From Streptomyces sp. NBC_01551 (GTDB lineage Bacteria > Actinomycetota > Actinomycetes > Streptomycetales > Streptomycetaceae), in contig NZ_JAPEPX010000011.1 of the NCBI RefSeq assembly GCF_026339935.1, positions 1 through 16,994 of the forward strand: 16,994 nucleotides of DNA, written 5' to 3'. The notes under the pieces were generated by a model. It was not told the origin of the DNA. It saw only the letters and a list, made by a program, of their open reading frames with translations, and ran no database searches. This document shows positions 14,501 through 16,994 of this stretch, piece by piece. The position numbers were made by a program, and so were the translations under genes. Every line of letters begins with the position of its first letter. Position 1 is the stretch's first letter.

Positions 14501-16994
14501 ATCTCGCCGATGGAGTGACCGGACAGGAAGTCCGGCTTCACACCCCACGACTCCAGCAGCCGGAACAACGCCACCTCGACCGCGAACAACGCCGGCTGGG
14601 TGAACTCCGTACGGTCCAGAACCGCGGAGTCCGAGCCGAACAGCACGTCCTTCAGGGGCAGTTCCAGCTGCCCGCACACCGCGTCCAGCGCGGCGGCGAA
14701 CACCGGGTACGCCTCGTACAGCTCACGCCCCATGCCCAGCCGCTGGCTGCCCTGCCCCGTGAACAGGAACGCAAGCTTCCCGGTTCCGGCAGCGCCCACC
14801 GTGCCCCGCGTCACGGCAGCGTTGGCCAGGTCGTTCTTCCCCAGCGCCTCCAGCCCGCGCAGCAGTTCCTCGCGGTCGCCGGCCACGACCACCGCACGGT
14901 GGTCGAAGGCGGCGCGCCGGGTCGCCAGTGAGTAGGCCACGTCGGTGGCCCGCAGCTCGGCCGGCTCCCCCAGGTGCGTCCGCAGGCGGGCCGCCTGGCC
15001 GCGCAGCGCGTCCGCCGACCTGGCGGACAGCACGTACGGCAGCACCGGCACGCCATCGCCGTCGGCGGCGGTCACAGCCGCCTCCTCCGGAGCCTGCTCG
15101 ATGATGGTGTGGGCGTTGGTGCCGCTGATGCCGAACGACGACACACCGGCCCGGCGCGGGCGGCCCGTCTCCGGCCACGGCGTGTTCTCGGTGAGCAGCG
15201 TGACGGCGCCGTCCTCCCAGTCCACGTGTGGGGTCGGCTCGTCCACGTGCAGCGTCTTGGGCAGGACCCCGTGCCGCATCGCCATGATCATCTTGATGAT
15301 GCCCGCGACACCGGCGGCGGCCTGCGTGTGGCCCATGTTGGACTTGATCGAGCCCAGCCACAGCGGCTCGTCCGCCGCACGCTCCCGGCCGTACGTCGCC
15401 AGCAGCGCCTGTGCCTCGATCGGGTCGCCCAGGGTCGTACCCGTGCCGTGCGCCTCGACCACGTCGATCTGCTCGCTGGTCAGTCCGCCGGAGGCCAGGG
15501 CCTGGCGGATGACGCGCTGCTGGGACGGACCGTTCGGGGCAGTCAGGCCGTTGGAGGCGCCGTCCTGGTTGATCGCGGAGCCCCGGACCACGGCCAGTAC
15601 CGGGTGGCCGTTGCGGCGGGCGTCCGACAGCCGCTCGACGAGCAGCATGCCCGCGCCCTCGGCCCAGCTGGTGCCGTCGGCGGCCGCGGCGAAGGACTTG
15701 ATGCGGCCGTCGGCGGCCAGCCCGCGCTGGCGGCTGAACTCGGTGAAGGTGCCCGGCGTCGACATGACGGTGACGCCGCCGGCCAGTGCCATGGTGCATT
15801 CGCCGCCCCGCAGCGCCTGGATCGCCCAGTGCAGGGCGACGAGGGAGGAGGAGCAGGCCGTGTCGACGGTGACCGCAGGGCCTTCCAGGCCGAAGGCGTA
15901 CGAGACGCGGCCCGAGGCGATGCTGCCGGAGTTGCCGGTGCCGAGGTACCCCTCGACGCCGTCGGGCACGGAGGTGATCCGGGTGGCGTAGTCGTGGTAC
16001 ATGATGCCCGCGAAGACGCCGGTGCGGCTGCCCCGCATGGTGGCCGGGTCGATGCCGGCCCGCTCGAACGCCTCCCACGAGGTCTCCAGCAGCAGTCGCT
16101 GCTGCGGGTCCATGGCCACGGCCTCGCGCGGCGAGATCCCGAAGAACGCCGGGTCGAACCGGCCCGCGTCGTGGAGGAAGCCGCCGGAGCGGGTGTAGCT
16201 GGTGCCCTTGCCGTCCGGGTCCGGGTCGTAGAGGGACTCCAGGTCCCAGCCGCGGCCCTGCGGGAACTCCGAGATGGCGTCGGTGCCACCCACCACCAGG
16301 CGCCACAGGTCCTCGGGGGTTTCGACCCCGCCGGGGTAGCGGCAGCTCATGCCGACGATCGCGATGGGGTCGTCGTGGAGCGCGGCGCCGAGGGACGCGG
16401 GCACGGCGGTGGCCGCGGCGGCCGTCTCCTCGTCCGGGGTCAGGGACAGGCCCAGGACCTCGGTCCGCAGGTACGCCGCGAGCGCGCTCGGCGTGGGGTA
16501 GTCGAAGACGAGCGTGGCGGGCAGCCGTTCGCCGATGGCGGCGCCGAGGCGGTTGCGCAGCTCGACCGAGGTCAGGGAGTCGAAGCCGAGCTCCTTGAAC
16601 GCCCGGTCGGCCGGCACCTCGTCGGTCGAGGCGTGGCCGAGTACGGCGGCCACCTCGGCCCGGACCGTCTCCAGCAGGGCCGCCTCCCGCTCTTCGGCGG
16701 GCAGCGCGGACAGCCGCGTACGGAGCGCGGCCCCGTCGGCCGTGGCACCCTGGCCGACCGCCCGGCGTGCCGGTACGCGGACCAGGCCGCGCAGCAGGTC
16801 GGGAACCATGCCGGTGCGTGCCTGGGCGCGGAGGGCGGCCAGGTCGAGCGGGAGGGGTACGAGCAGCGGGTCGTCCGTGCGGCGGGCCGCGTCGAAGAGG
16901 GCGAGGCCGGTCTCCGGCGCGAGGACGCCGATGCCGCCGCGGTTGATGCGGTCGCGGTCGCCGTCGGCCAGGTCACCGCCCATGCCGCCGACCC
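5557..16994 (-). CDS. Modular type I polyketide synthase PKS-1 (5'-partial): [KR tail]-ACP / KS-AT-DH-KR-ACP / KS-AT-DH-KR-ACP / C-docking
   Basis: This is the 3' part of a giant assembly-line PKS gene; the reading frame is open through the right window edge, so the true start lies outside. Residues here are numbered from the ATG at 16983, which is internal (it falls inside a KR C-terminus), giving 3808 residues to the TGA. Domains in order: KR tail (1-50), ACP (S136), module A KS (C377), AT (S824), DH (H1128), KR (Y1717), ACP (S1886), module B KS (C2118), AT (S2565), DH (H2868), KR (Y3501), ACP (S3683), and a C-terminal docking domain (3731-3808). Every catalytic residue I looked for is present. 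Both ATs look malonyl-specific and neither module has an enoylreductase, so each complete module should add two carbons and leave a trans double bond. The protein is cytosolic and works as a homodimer by family. It is followed in the same direction by PKS-2 after 147 nt. The domain assignment is sure; the product and cluster are not identified. Confidence 0.97.
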   Translation of the reverse strand, partial: VGGMGGDLADGDRDRINRGGIGVLAPETGLALFDAARRTDDPLLVPLPLDLAALRAQARTGMVPDLLRGLVRVPARRAVGQGATADGAALRTRLSALPAEEREAALLETVRAEVAAVLGHASTDEVPADRAFKELGFDSLTSVELRNRLGAAIGERLPATLVFDYPTPSALAAYLRTEVLGLSLTPDEETAAAATAVPASLGAALHDDPIAIVGMSCRYPGGVETPEDLWRLVVGGTDAISEFPQGRGWDLESLYDPDPDGKGTSYTRSGGFLHDAGRFDPAFFGISPREAVAMDPQQRLLLETSWEAFERAGIDPATMRGSRTGVFAGIMYHDYATRITSVPDGVEGYLGTGNSGSIASGRVSYAFGLEGPAVTVDTACSSSLVALHWAIQALRGGECTMALAGGVTVMSTPGTFTEFSRQRGLAADGRIKSFAAAADGTSWAEGAGMLLVERLSDARRNGHPVLAVVRGSAINQDGASNGLTAPNGPSQQRVIRQALASGGLTSEQIDVVEAHGTGTTLGDPIEAQALLATYGRERAADEPLWLGSIKSNMGHTQAAAGVAGIIKMIMAMRHGVLPKTLHVDEPTPHVDWEDGAVTLLTENTPWPETGRPRRAGVSSFGISGTNAHTIIEQAPEEAAVTAADGDGVPVLPYVLSARSADALRGQAARLRTHLGEPAELRATDVAYSLATRRAAFDHRAVVVAGDREELLRGLEALGKNDLANAAVTRGTVGAAGTGKLAFLFTGQGSQRLGMGRELYEAYPVFAAALDAVCGQLELPLKDVLFGSDSAVLDRTEFTQPALFAVEVALFRLLESWGVKPDFLSGHSIGEIAAAHVAGVFSLEDACTLVAARGRLMQALPAGGVMIALQASEDEVLPLLTERVSIAAVNGPRSVVVAGDEDAAVAIAEAFPDRKSKRLTVSHAFHSPHMDGMLADFRKVAEELSYGAPRIPVVSNLTGALVSDEMASADFWVRHVREAVRFLDGIRALEAAGATTYLELGPDGILSAMAQDCLTADGARFAPALRTGRPESETLSNALALAHTHGATLDWEAYFAPTAARQVELPTYAFQRDWYWLDSAPTAQNTPGDAAGFGLGTTDHPLLGAAVELPDSDGFLFTGRLSSTTHPWLADHAVLGSVLLPGTAFVELAVRAGDQVGCDVLEELTLEAPLVLPERGGVQLRLSVAGADESGRRALSLYSRDEDSPADEPWTRHAAGVLTTGDASTPAADLTVWPPTGAEPVDIDGLYEGLAAAGFDYGPAFQGLRSAWLHGDAVYAEVSLDEATAEAADWFGLHPALLDATLHAAGLGALVEKTGQGRLPFAWSGVRLHAAGASAVRVRLAPAGRDAVALELADLAGAPVASVESLVLRAVSPEQIGAARGGRLESLFQVGWAAVPLAPVSASEQRPWALLGDAHAGLDAVGVRYEAHSGGLATLADPALVCVPLSWVSDPEGVAGAVHAETGRVLELLKEWLAEDRFADARLVFLTQGAVEAVPGEGVSDLVRASVWGLVRSAQSENPGRIVLADTDGTDASYRALPAVLASGESEVAVRGGSVLVPRLARTAVAAGAGVEWDADGTVLVTGASGSLGGLFARHLVAEHGVRRLLLVSRRGEAAELSAELVGLGAEVSWAACDVADRDALAAVLAGVPAEHPLTAVVHTAGVLDDGVVGSLTAARLSAVLRPKVDAAWNLHELTQDLDLSAFVLFSSAAGVFGGAGQANYAAGNTFLDALAAHRRAQGLAATSLAWGLWAEVGGMGGALDAEDVSRLGRGGVNALTAVEGTALFDAACAAGQPLLVPVKLDLAALRAQAGSGMLPPLLSGLVRTPARRAADTTAPDASGPAARLVGLTDAEQLLFVLDLVRNQVAAVLGHAGPEAVEADRSFRELGFDSLTAVELRNLIGAATGLRLPATLVFDYPTSTVLADHLRAELLGTVPAAPSAPVAVAVRDDEPIAIVGLGCRYPGGVESPEALWQLVLEGRDVISGFPDDRGWDVDALFDTDPGHEGTSYAREGGFLSDASAFDPAFFGISPREAVAMDPQQRLLLETSWEAFERAGIDPRTLRGSRTGVFAGVMYHDYASRLAALPEGVEGFLGTGNAASVISGRLSYTFGLEGPAVTVDTACSSSLVALHLAVQALRSGECSLALAGGVTVMATPAAFVEFSRQRGLAADGRCKAFSADADGTGWSEGAGVLLVERLSDARRNGHPVLAVVRGTAINQDGASNGLTAPNGPSQQRVIRQALSNAGLSAADVDAVEAHGTGTTLGDPIEAQALLATYGQDRPADRPLLLGSIKSNMGHTQAAAGVAGIIKMVMAMRHGVLPKTLYVDQPTPHVDWAAGAVSLLDSATDWPRTGRPRRAAVSSFGFSGTNAHAVIEQAPEPVEPEAGTVPARVPGSLPWLLSAKDPQALRDQAARLAAHVVEHPELSLVDVGHALATSRTALDRRAAVVAEDREGFLAGLAALAEGEWAAGLLEGSPTVGKLAFLFTGQGSQRLGMGRELYETYPVFAAALDAVGERLDLELPLKEALFGDEADLLDRTEYAQPALFAVEVALFRLLESYGVQPDYLSGHSIGEIAAAHVAGVLSLDDACALVAARGRLMQALPAGGVMIAVQASEDEVLPLLTDRVSIAAVNGPQSVVVAGDEDAATAIAESFPDRKTKRLTVSHAFHSPHMDGMLDAFREVVEGLTYASPRIPIVSNLTGALVTDDEMGSADFWVRHVREGVRFLDGIRALEDAGAATYLELGPEAVLSALAQDCLTRDGAAFLPVLRAERPEEATLGSALAQAHLRGIAVDWDAYYTGTGARRADLPTYPFQRQRYWLEAPAHALSGDVASAGLGPTAHPLLGAAVDLPDSDGFLFTGRLSLRTHFWLADHRVAGTVLLPGAALVELAVRAGDHAGCGRLDELTLEAPLVLTETGGTQLRLAVAEPDAQGRRAFQVYSRPEQTAPDEPWTRHADGVLAPEATDTGIEALGEWPPAGAVACPVDDLYPGFDGIGLGYGPAFRNLRRAYRLGDEVFAEVTLDEDRLPEAAPYGLHPALLDAALHAVGLGEFFPEGPQGARLPFSWDGVRLHAAGAAGLRVRMAPAGRDAVTLTLWDGSGEPVLTVDSLVLRPFAADGIAAAAGSGTGPVREALFQVDWTALTLPEAAPESGAGWALLGADPLKTGAGLERAGILDDACGSAYPDLNALGEAFDVAEALGEPAPETVLVSPAPDLAAPDAASAAHAATAHALDLVQGWLADERFAASRLAVVTRGAVAADPDEDVTDLAHAAVWGLVRSAQAEHPGRFVLVDLDGEAPSYGALPAALATDETQLALRGGTVRAPRLARAALTPPAPAAAAEGEGEGEGEGATRAVDPEGTVLITGATGTLGGLFARHLVAEHGVRHLLLTSRRGAAADGATELADQLVASGARVTWAACDAADRDALAALLASVPAGHPLTAVVHTAGVLDDGTVTSLTHERVAKVLRPKADAAWNLHELTRHLDLAAFVLFSSAAGVFGNAGQANYAAGNTFLDALAQHRRAQGLAGLSLAWGLWDDEAGMAATLDDQDRRRLGRGSMNALSEADGLALFDAALRASTAAVAEAGEPGSASLLVPARIDLAALQAQVGDTVAPLLRGLLRTPVRRRTSGGASADAPGTLADRLAQLPPAERDRVLLDTVCTHVAQVLGHNGAAAIEPGSAFKELGFDSLTAVELRNRLGAATGLRLPATLIFDYPTPEQLSGYLRSALPLGAGGPTVFGELDRLESALGAVDATDADSVTRSRITMRLQALMAKWNAGQDTGRRTGTDEDTDDDLDAVTDDELFDLLDDELGA
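5560..5793 (-). other. C-terminal docking domain of PKS-1 (class 1a-like)
   Basis: Residues 3731-3808. A helical dimerisation part ([10 protein letters not shown]ough Met-Ala-Lys-Trp) is followed by a Gly/Thr/Asp-rich loop and a final acidic helix ending [13 protein letters not shown]. This is the usual class 1a C-terminal docking architecture. The very acidic last helix suits the Lys/Arg-rich N-terminal coil of PKS-2. Confidence 0.9.
5818..6066 (-). other. Acyl carrier protein of module B (last ACP of PKS-1)
   Basis: Residues about 3640-3722 form an ACP with attachment serine S3683 in [10 protein letters not shown] and the closing Leu-Ile-Phe-Asp-Tyr-Pro-Thr-Pro. As the last carrier of this polypeptide it must hand the chain to KS-C on PKS-2 through the docking domains. 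Confidence 0.95.
6190..7605 (-). other. Ketoreductase domain of module B (KR-B), B1-type
   Basis: Residues about 3127-3598. The NADPH site is TGATGTLG (3358-3365), LDD is at 3444-3446, and catalytic residues are K3464, S3488, Y3501 and N3505. There is no A-type tryptophan and no Pro two places after the Tyr, so B1 is the best call. Just before the catalytic half the linker holds a (Glu-Gly)5 run (3335-3344), absent from KR-A, encoded by a 6-bp tandem repeat. Confidence 0.94.
6952..6981 (-). repeat. Coding microsatellite: five tandem copies of a 6-bp unit encoding (Glu-Gly)5
   Basis: The plus strand shows GCCCTC five times without a mismatch. On the coding strand it reads GAG-GGC five times and gives a Glu-Gly run between the structural and catalytic halves of KR-B. 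The position looks like a flexible linker, so copy-number change would be tolerated in frame. Confidence 0.95.
7660..8478 (-). other. Dehydratase domain of module B (DH-B)
   Basis: Residues about 2836-3108. The HxxxGxxxxP motif is complete (H2868 to P2877), the catalytic aspartate D3035 lies in [11 protein letters not shown], and Tyr-Gly-Pro-Ala-Phe is present. It is expected to be active and to give a second double bond, conjugated with the one from module A. Confidence 0.94.
8686..9561 (-). other. Acyltransferase domain of module B (AT-B), malonyl-CoA type
   Basis: Residues about 2475-2766. The nucleophile S2565 is in GHSIGE and the specificity tetrad is HAFH (2660-2663), so malonyl-CoA is the expected extender. 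The protein is close to AT-A throughout, and several DNA tracts are identical, which suggests duplication or gene conversion between the two modules. Confidence 0.94.
9862..11148 (-). other. Ketosynthase domain of module B (KS-B)
   Basis: Residues 1946-2374. It opens with Glu-Pro-Ile-Ala-Ile-Val-Gly. Catalytic residues are C2118 (Thr-Ala-Cys-Ser-Ser-Ser), H2253 (Glu-Ala-His-Gly-Thr-Gly-Thr) and H2293 (Ser-Asn-Met-Gly-His). The tunnel stretch is VMYHDY (2068-2073). Its DNA shares exact blocks of 50 to 59 bp with KS-A, KS-C and KS-D. Confidence 0.97.
10082..10131. repeat. 50-bp exact repeat shared by KS-B and KS-A
   Basis: The 50 bases at 10082-10131 recur exactly at 15305-15354, around the Lys-Ser-Asn-Met-Gly-His motif holding the second catalytic histidine. 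Many shorter identical tracts link the AT and DH domains of modules A and B. Confidence 0.9.
11206..11454 (-). other. Acyl carrier protein of module A
   Basis: Residues about 1844-1926 form an ACP with attachment serine S1886 in [10 protein letters not shown] and the closing motif Leu-Val-Phe-Asp-Tyr-Pro-Thr. A short Pro/Ala/Val-rich linker joins it to KS-B, so chain transfer is within one polypeptide. Confidence 0.95.
11581..12840 (-). other. Ketoreductase domain of module A (KR-A), B1-type
   Basis: Residues about 1382-1801 contain the structural half and then the catalytic half, with no enoylreductase inserted. The NADPH site is TGASGSLG (1578-1585). The LDD motif at 1660-1662, F1709 where A-type KRs have tryptophan, and Ala rather than Pro two places after the catalytic Tyr place it as B1. 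The catalytic residues K1680, S1704, Y1717 and N1721 are present. By family knowledge the product is the D-hydroxyl, which DH-A would turn into a trans double bond. About 11640-12640 has visibly more A/T at third codon positions than its flanks. Confidence 0.94.
12880..13698 (-). other. Dehydratase domain of module A (DH-A)
   Basis: Residues about 1096-1368 form a double-hotdog dehydratase. The catalytic histidine H1128 lies in a full HxxxGxxxxP motif (G1132, P1137), and the catalytic aspartate D1295 lies in [11 protein letters not shown]. The Tyr-Gly-Pro-Ala-Phe motif is also intact. It should therefore be active and remove water from the hydroxyl made by KR-A. Confidence 0.94.
13909..14775 (-). 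other. Acyltransferase domain of module A (AT-A), malonyl-CoA type
   Basis: Residues about 737-1025. The domain begins with Phe-Leu-Phe-Thr-Gly-Gln-Gly-Ser-Gln. The nucleophile S824 lies in GHSIGE, and the specificity tetrad is HAFH (919-922), the classic malonyl-CoA signature; methylmalonyl ATs carry YASH there. The post-AT linker closes with Leu-Pro-Thr-Tyr-Ala-Phe-Gln-Arg near residue 1068. It shares several exact DNA blocks with AT-B, one of 42 bp (14713-14754 and 9496-9537). Confidence 0.94.
15088..16374 (-). other. Ketosynthase domain of module A (KS-A)
   Basis: Residues 204-632 form a complete beta-ketoacyl synthase that condenses the incoming chain with the malonyl unit loaded by AT-A. 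It opens with Asp-Pro-Ile-Ala-Ile-Val-Gly. The catalytic triad is visible: C377 in Thr-Ala-Cys-Ser-Ser-Ser, H512 in Glu-Ala-His-Gly-Thr-Gly-Thr, and H552 in Lys-Ser-Asn-Met-Gly-His. The substrate-tunnel stretch reads IMYHDY (327-332), like those of KS-B and KS-C and unlike KS-D. Confidence 0.97.
16450..16704 (-). other. Acyl carrier protein of module 0
   Basis: Residues about 94-178 form an ACP. The phosphopantetheine attachment serine is S136 in the motif [10 protein letters not shown], and the fold end is marked by Leu-Val-Phe-Asp-Tyr-Pro-Thr-Pro. It holds the growing chain as a thioester and passes it to the KS of module A on the same polypeptide. Confidence 0.95.
16834..16994 (-). other. 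Ketoreductase C-terminal tail of module 0 (partial domain)
   Basis: The first visible residues, Val-Gly-Gly-Met-Gly-Gly and onward through about residue 50, match the tail of the KR of module A almost motif for motif: Ala-Leu-Phe-Asp-Ala-Ala, then Leu-Leu-Val-Pro, then Leu-Asp-Leu-Ala-Ala-Leu-Arg-Ala. The nucleotide-binding and catalytic parts lie outside the window, so activity and stereotype cannot be read. The tail resembles those of the DH-containing modules A and B and not that of module C, which hints that module 0 also carries a DH. Confidence 0.85.

Noticed and set aside
130..14931. A continuous plus-strand open frame of 4,933 codons running opposite both PKS genes
   Set aside because: It is the exact codon-for-codon antisense of the PKS frame and is open only because TTA, CTA and TCA codons are absent. 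Its translation is low-complexity Arg/Gly/Val-rich sequence with no domain, and it runs through the gap and the PKS-1 stop without regard to gene limits.
16981..16983. ATG at 16983 as the true start of PKS-1
   Set aside because: The codons before it continue in frame as Val-Gly-Gly, matching the KR motif Glu-Val-Gly-Gly-Met-Gly-Gly of module A, so it is an internal methionine and the gene is cut by the window.

Overview
The window is an internal slice of a modular (cis-AT) type I polyketide synthase (PKS) locus from a very GC-rich actinomycete, most likely Streptomyces or a close relative. The evidence is the codon use (almost every codon ends in G or C), the canonical actinomycete PKS motifs, and class 1-type docking ends. 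Both genes lie on the minus strand and run right to left. I cannot tie the locus to a named cluster from sequence alone.

Layout in transcription order. (1) Positions 16994-5557 hold the 3' part of a giant PKS gene ('PKS-1', 5' end outside the window): the C-terminal tail of a ketoreductase and an ACP from an upstream module ('module 0'), then two complete KS-AT-DH-KR-ACP modules (A and B), then a C-terminal docking domain and a TGA stop. (2) Positions 5556-5410 are a 147-nt gap with a perfect 12-bp hairpin directly after the stop, seven exact tandem copies of a 9-bp unit, and the ribosome binding site of the next gene. (3) Positions 5409-1 hold the 5' part of a second PKS gene ('PKS-2', 3' end outside the window): an N-terminal docking helix, a complete KS-AT-KR-ACP module (C), and the start of the KS of module D.

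How it works together. The acidic C-terminal docking domain of PKS-1 and the basic N-terminal coiled coil of PKS-2 fit a direct hand-over from module B to module C. AT-A and AT-B carry malonyl-CoA signatures (GHSIGE, HAFH). AT-C carries a methylmalonyl-CoA signature (GHSQGE, YASH). All three complete KRs have the LDD motif of B-type enzymes. KR-A and KR-B are B1-like and act with intact DHs. KR-C has the extra proline of B2 (methyl-epimerising) KRs and no DH. The predicted chain segment is a conjugated diene followed by a hydroxyl and an alpha-methyl group: -CH=CH-CH=CH-CH(OH)-CH(CH3)-CO-. It probably extends an upstream double bond made by module 0.

The least ordinary parts are the gap and its phase. 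Both genes, and the 49 codons between them, lie in one reading phase interrupted only by the single TGA of PKS-1. The 9-bp repeat is a multiple of three and would read as (Thr-Pro-Asn)7 in that phase. There are also clear mosaic blocks of codon style over AT-C and KR-A, and long exact DNA repeats between modules, both pointing to recombination or gene conversion. No tRNA, rRNA, CRISPR array, insertion sequence or non-PKS gene was seen.
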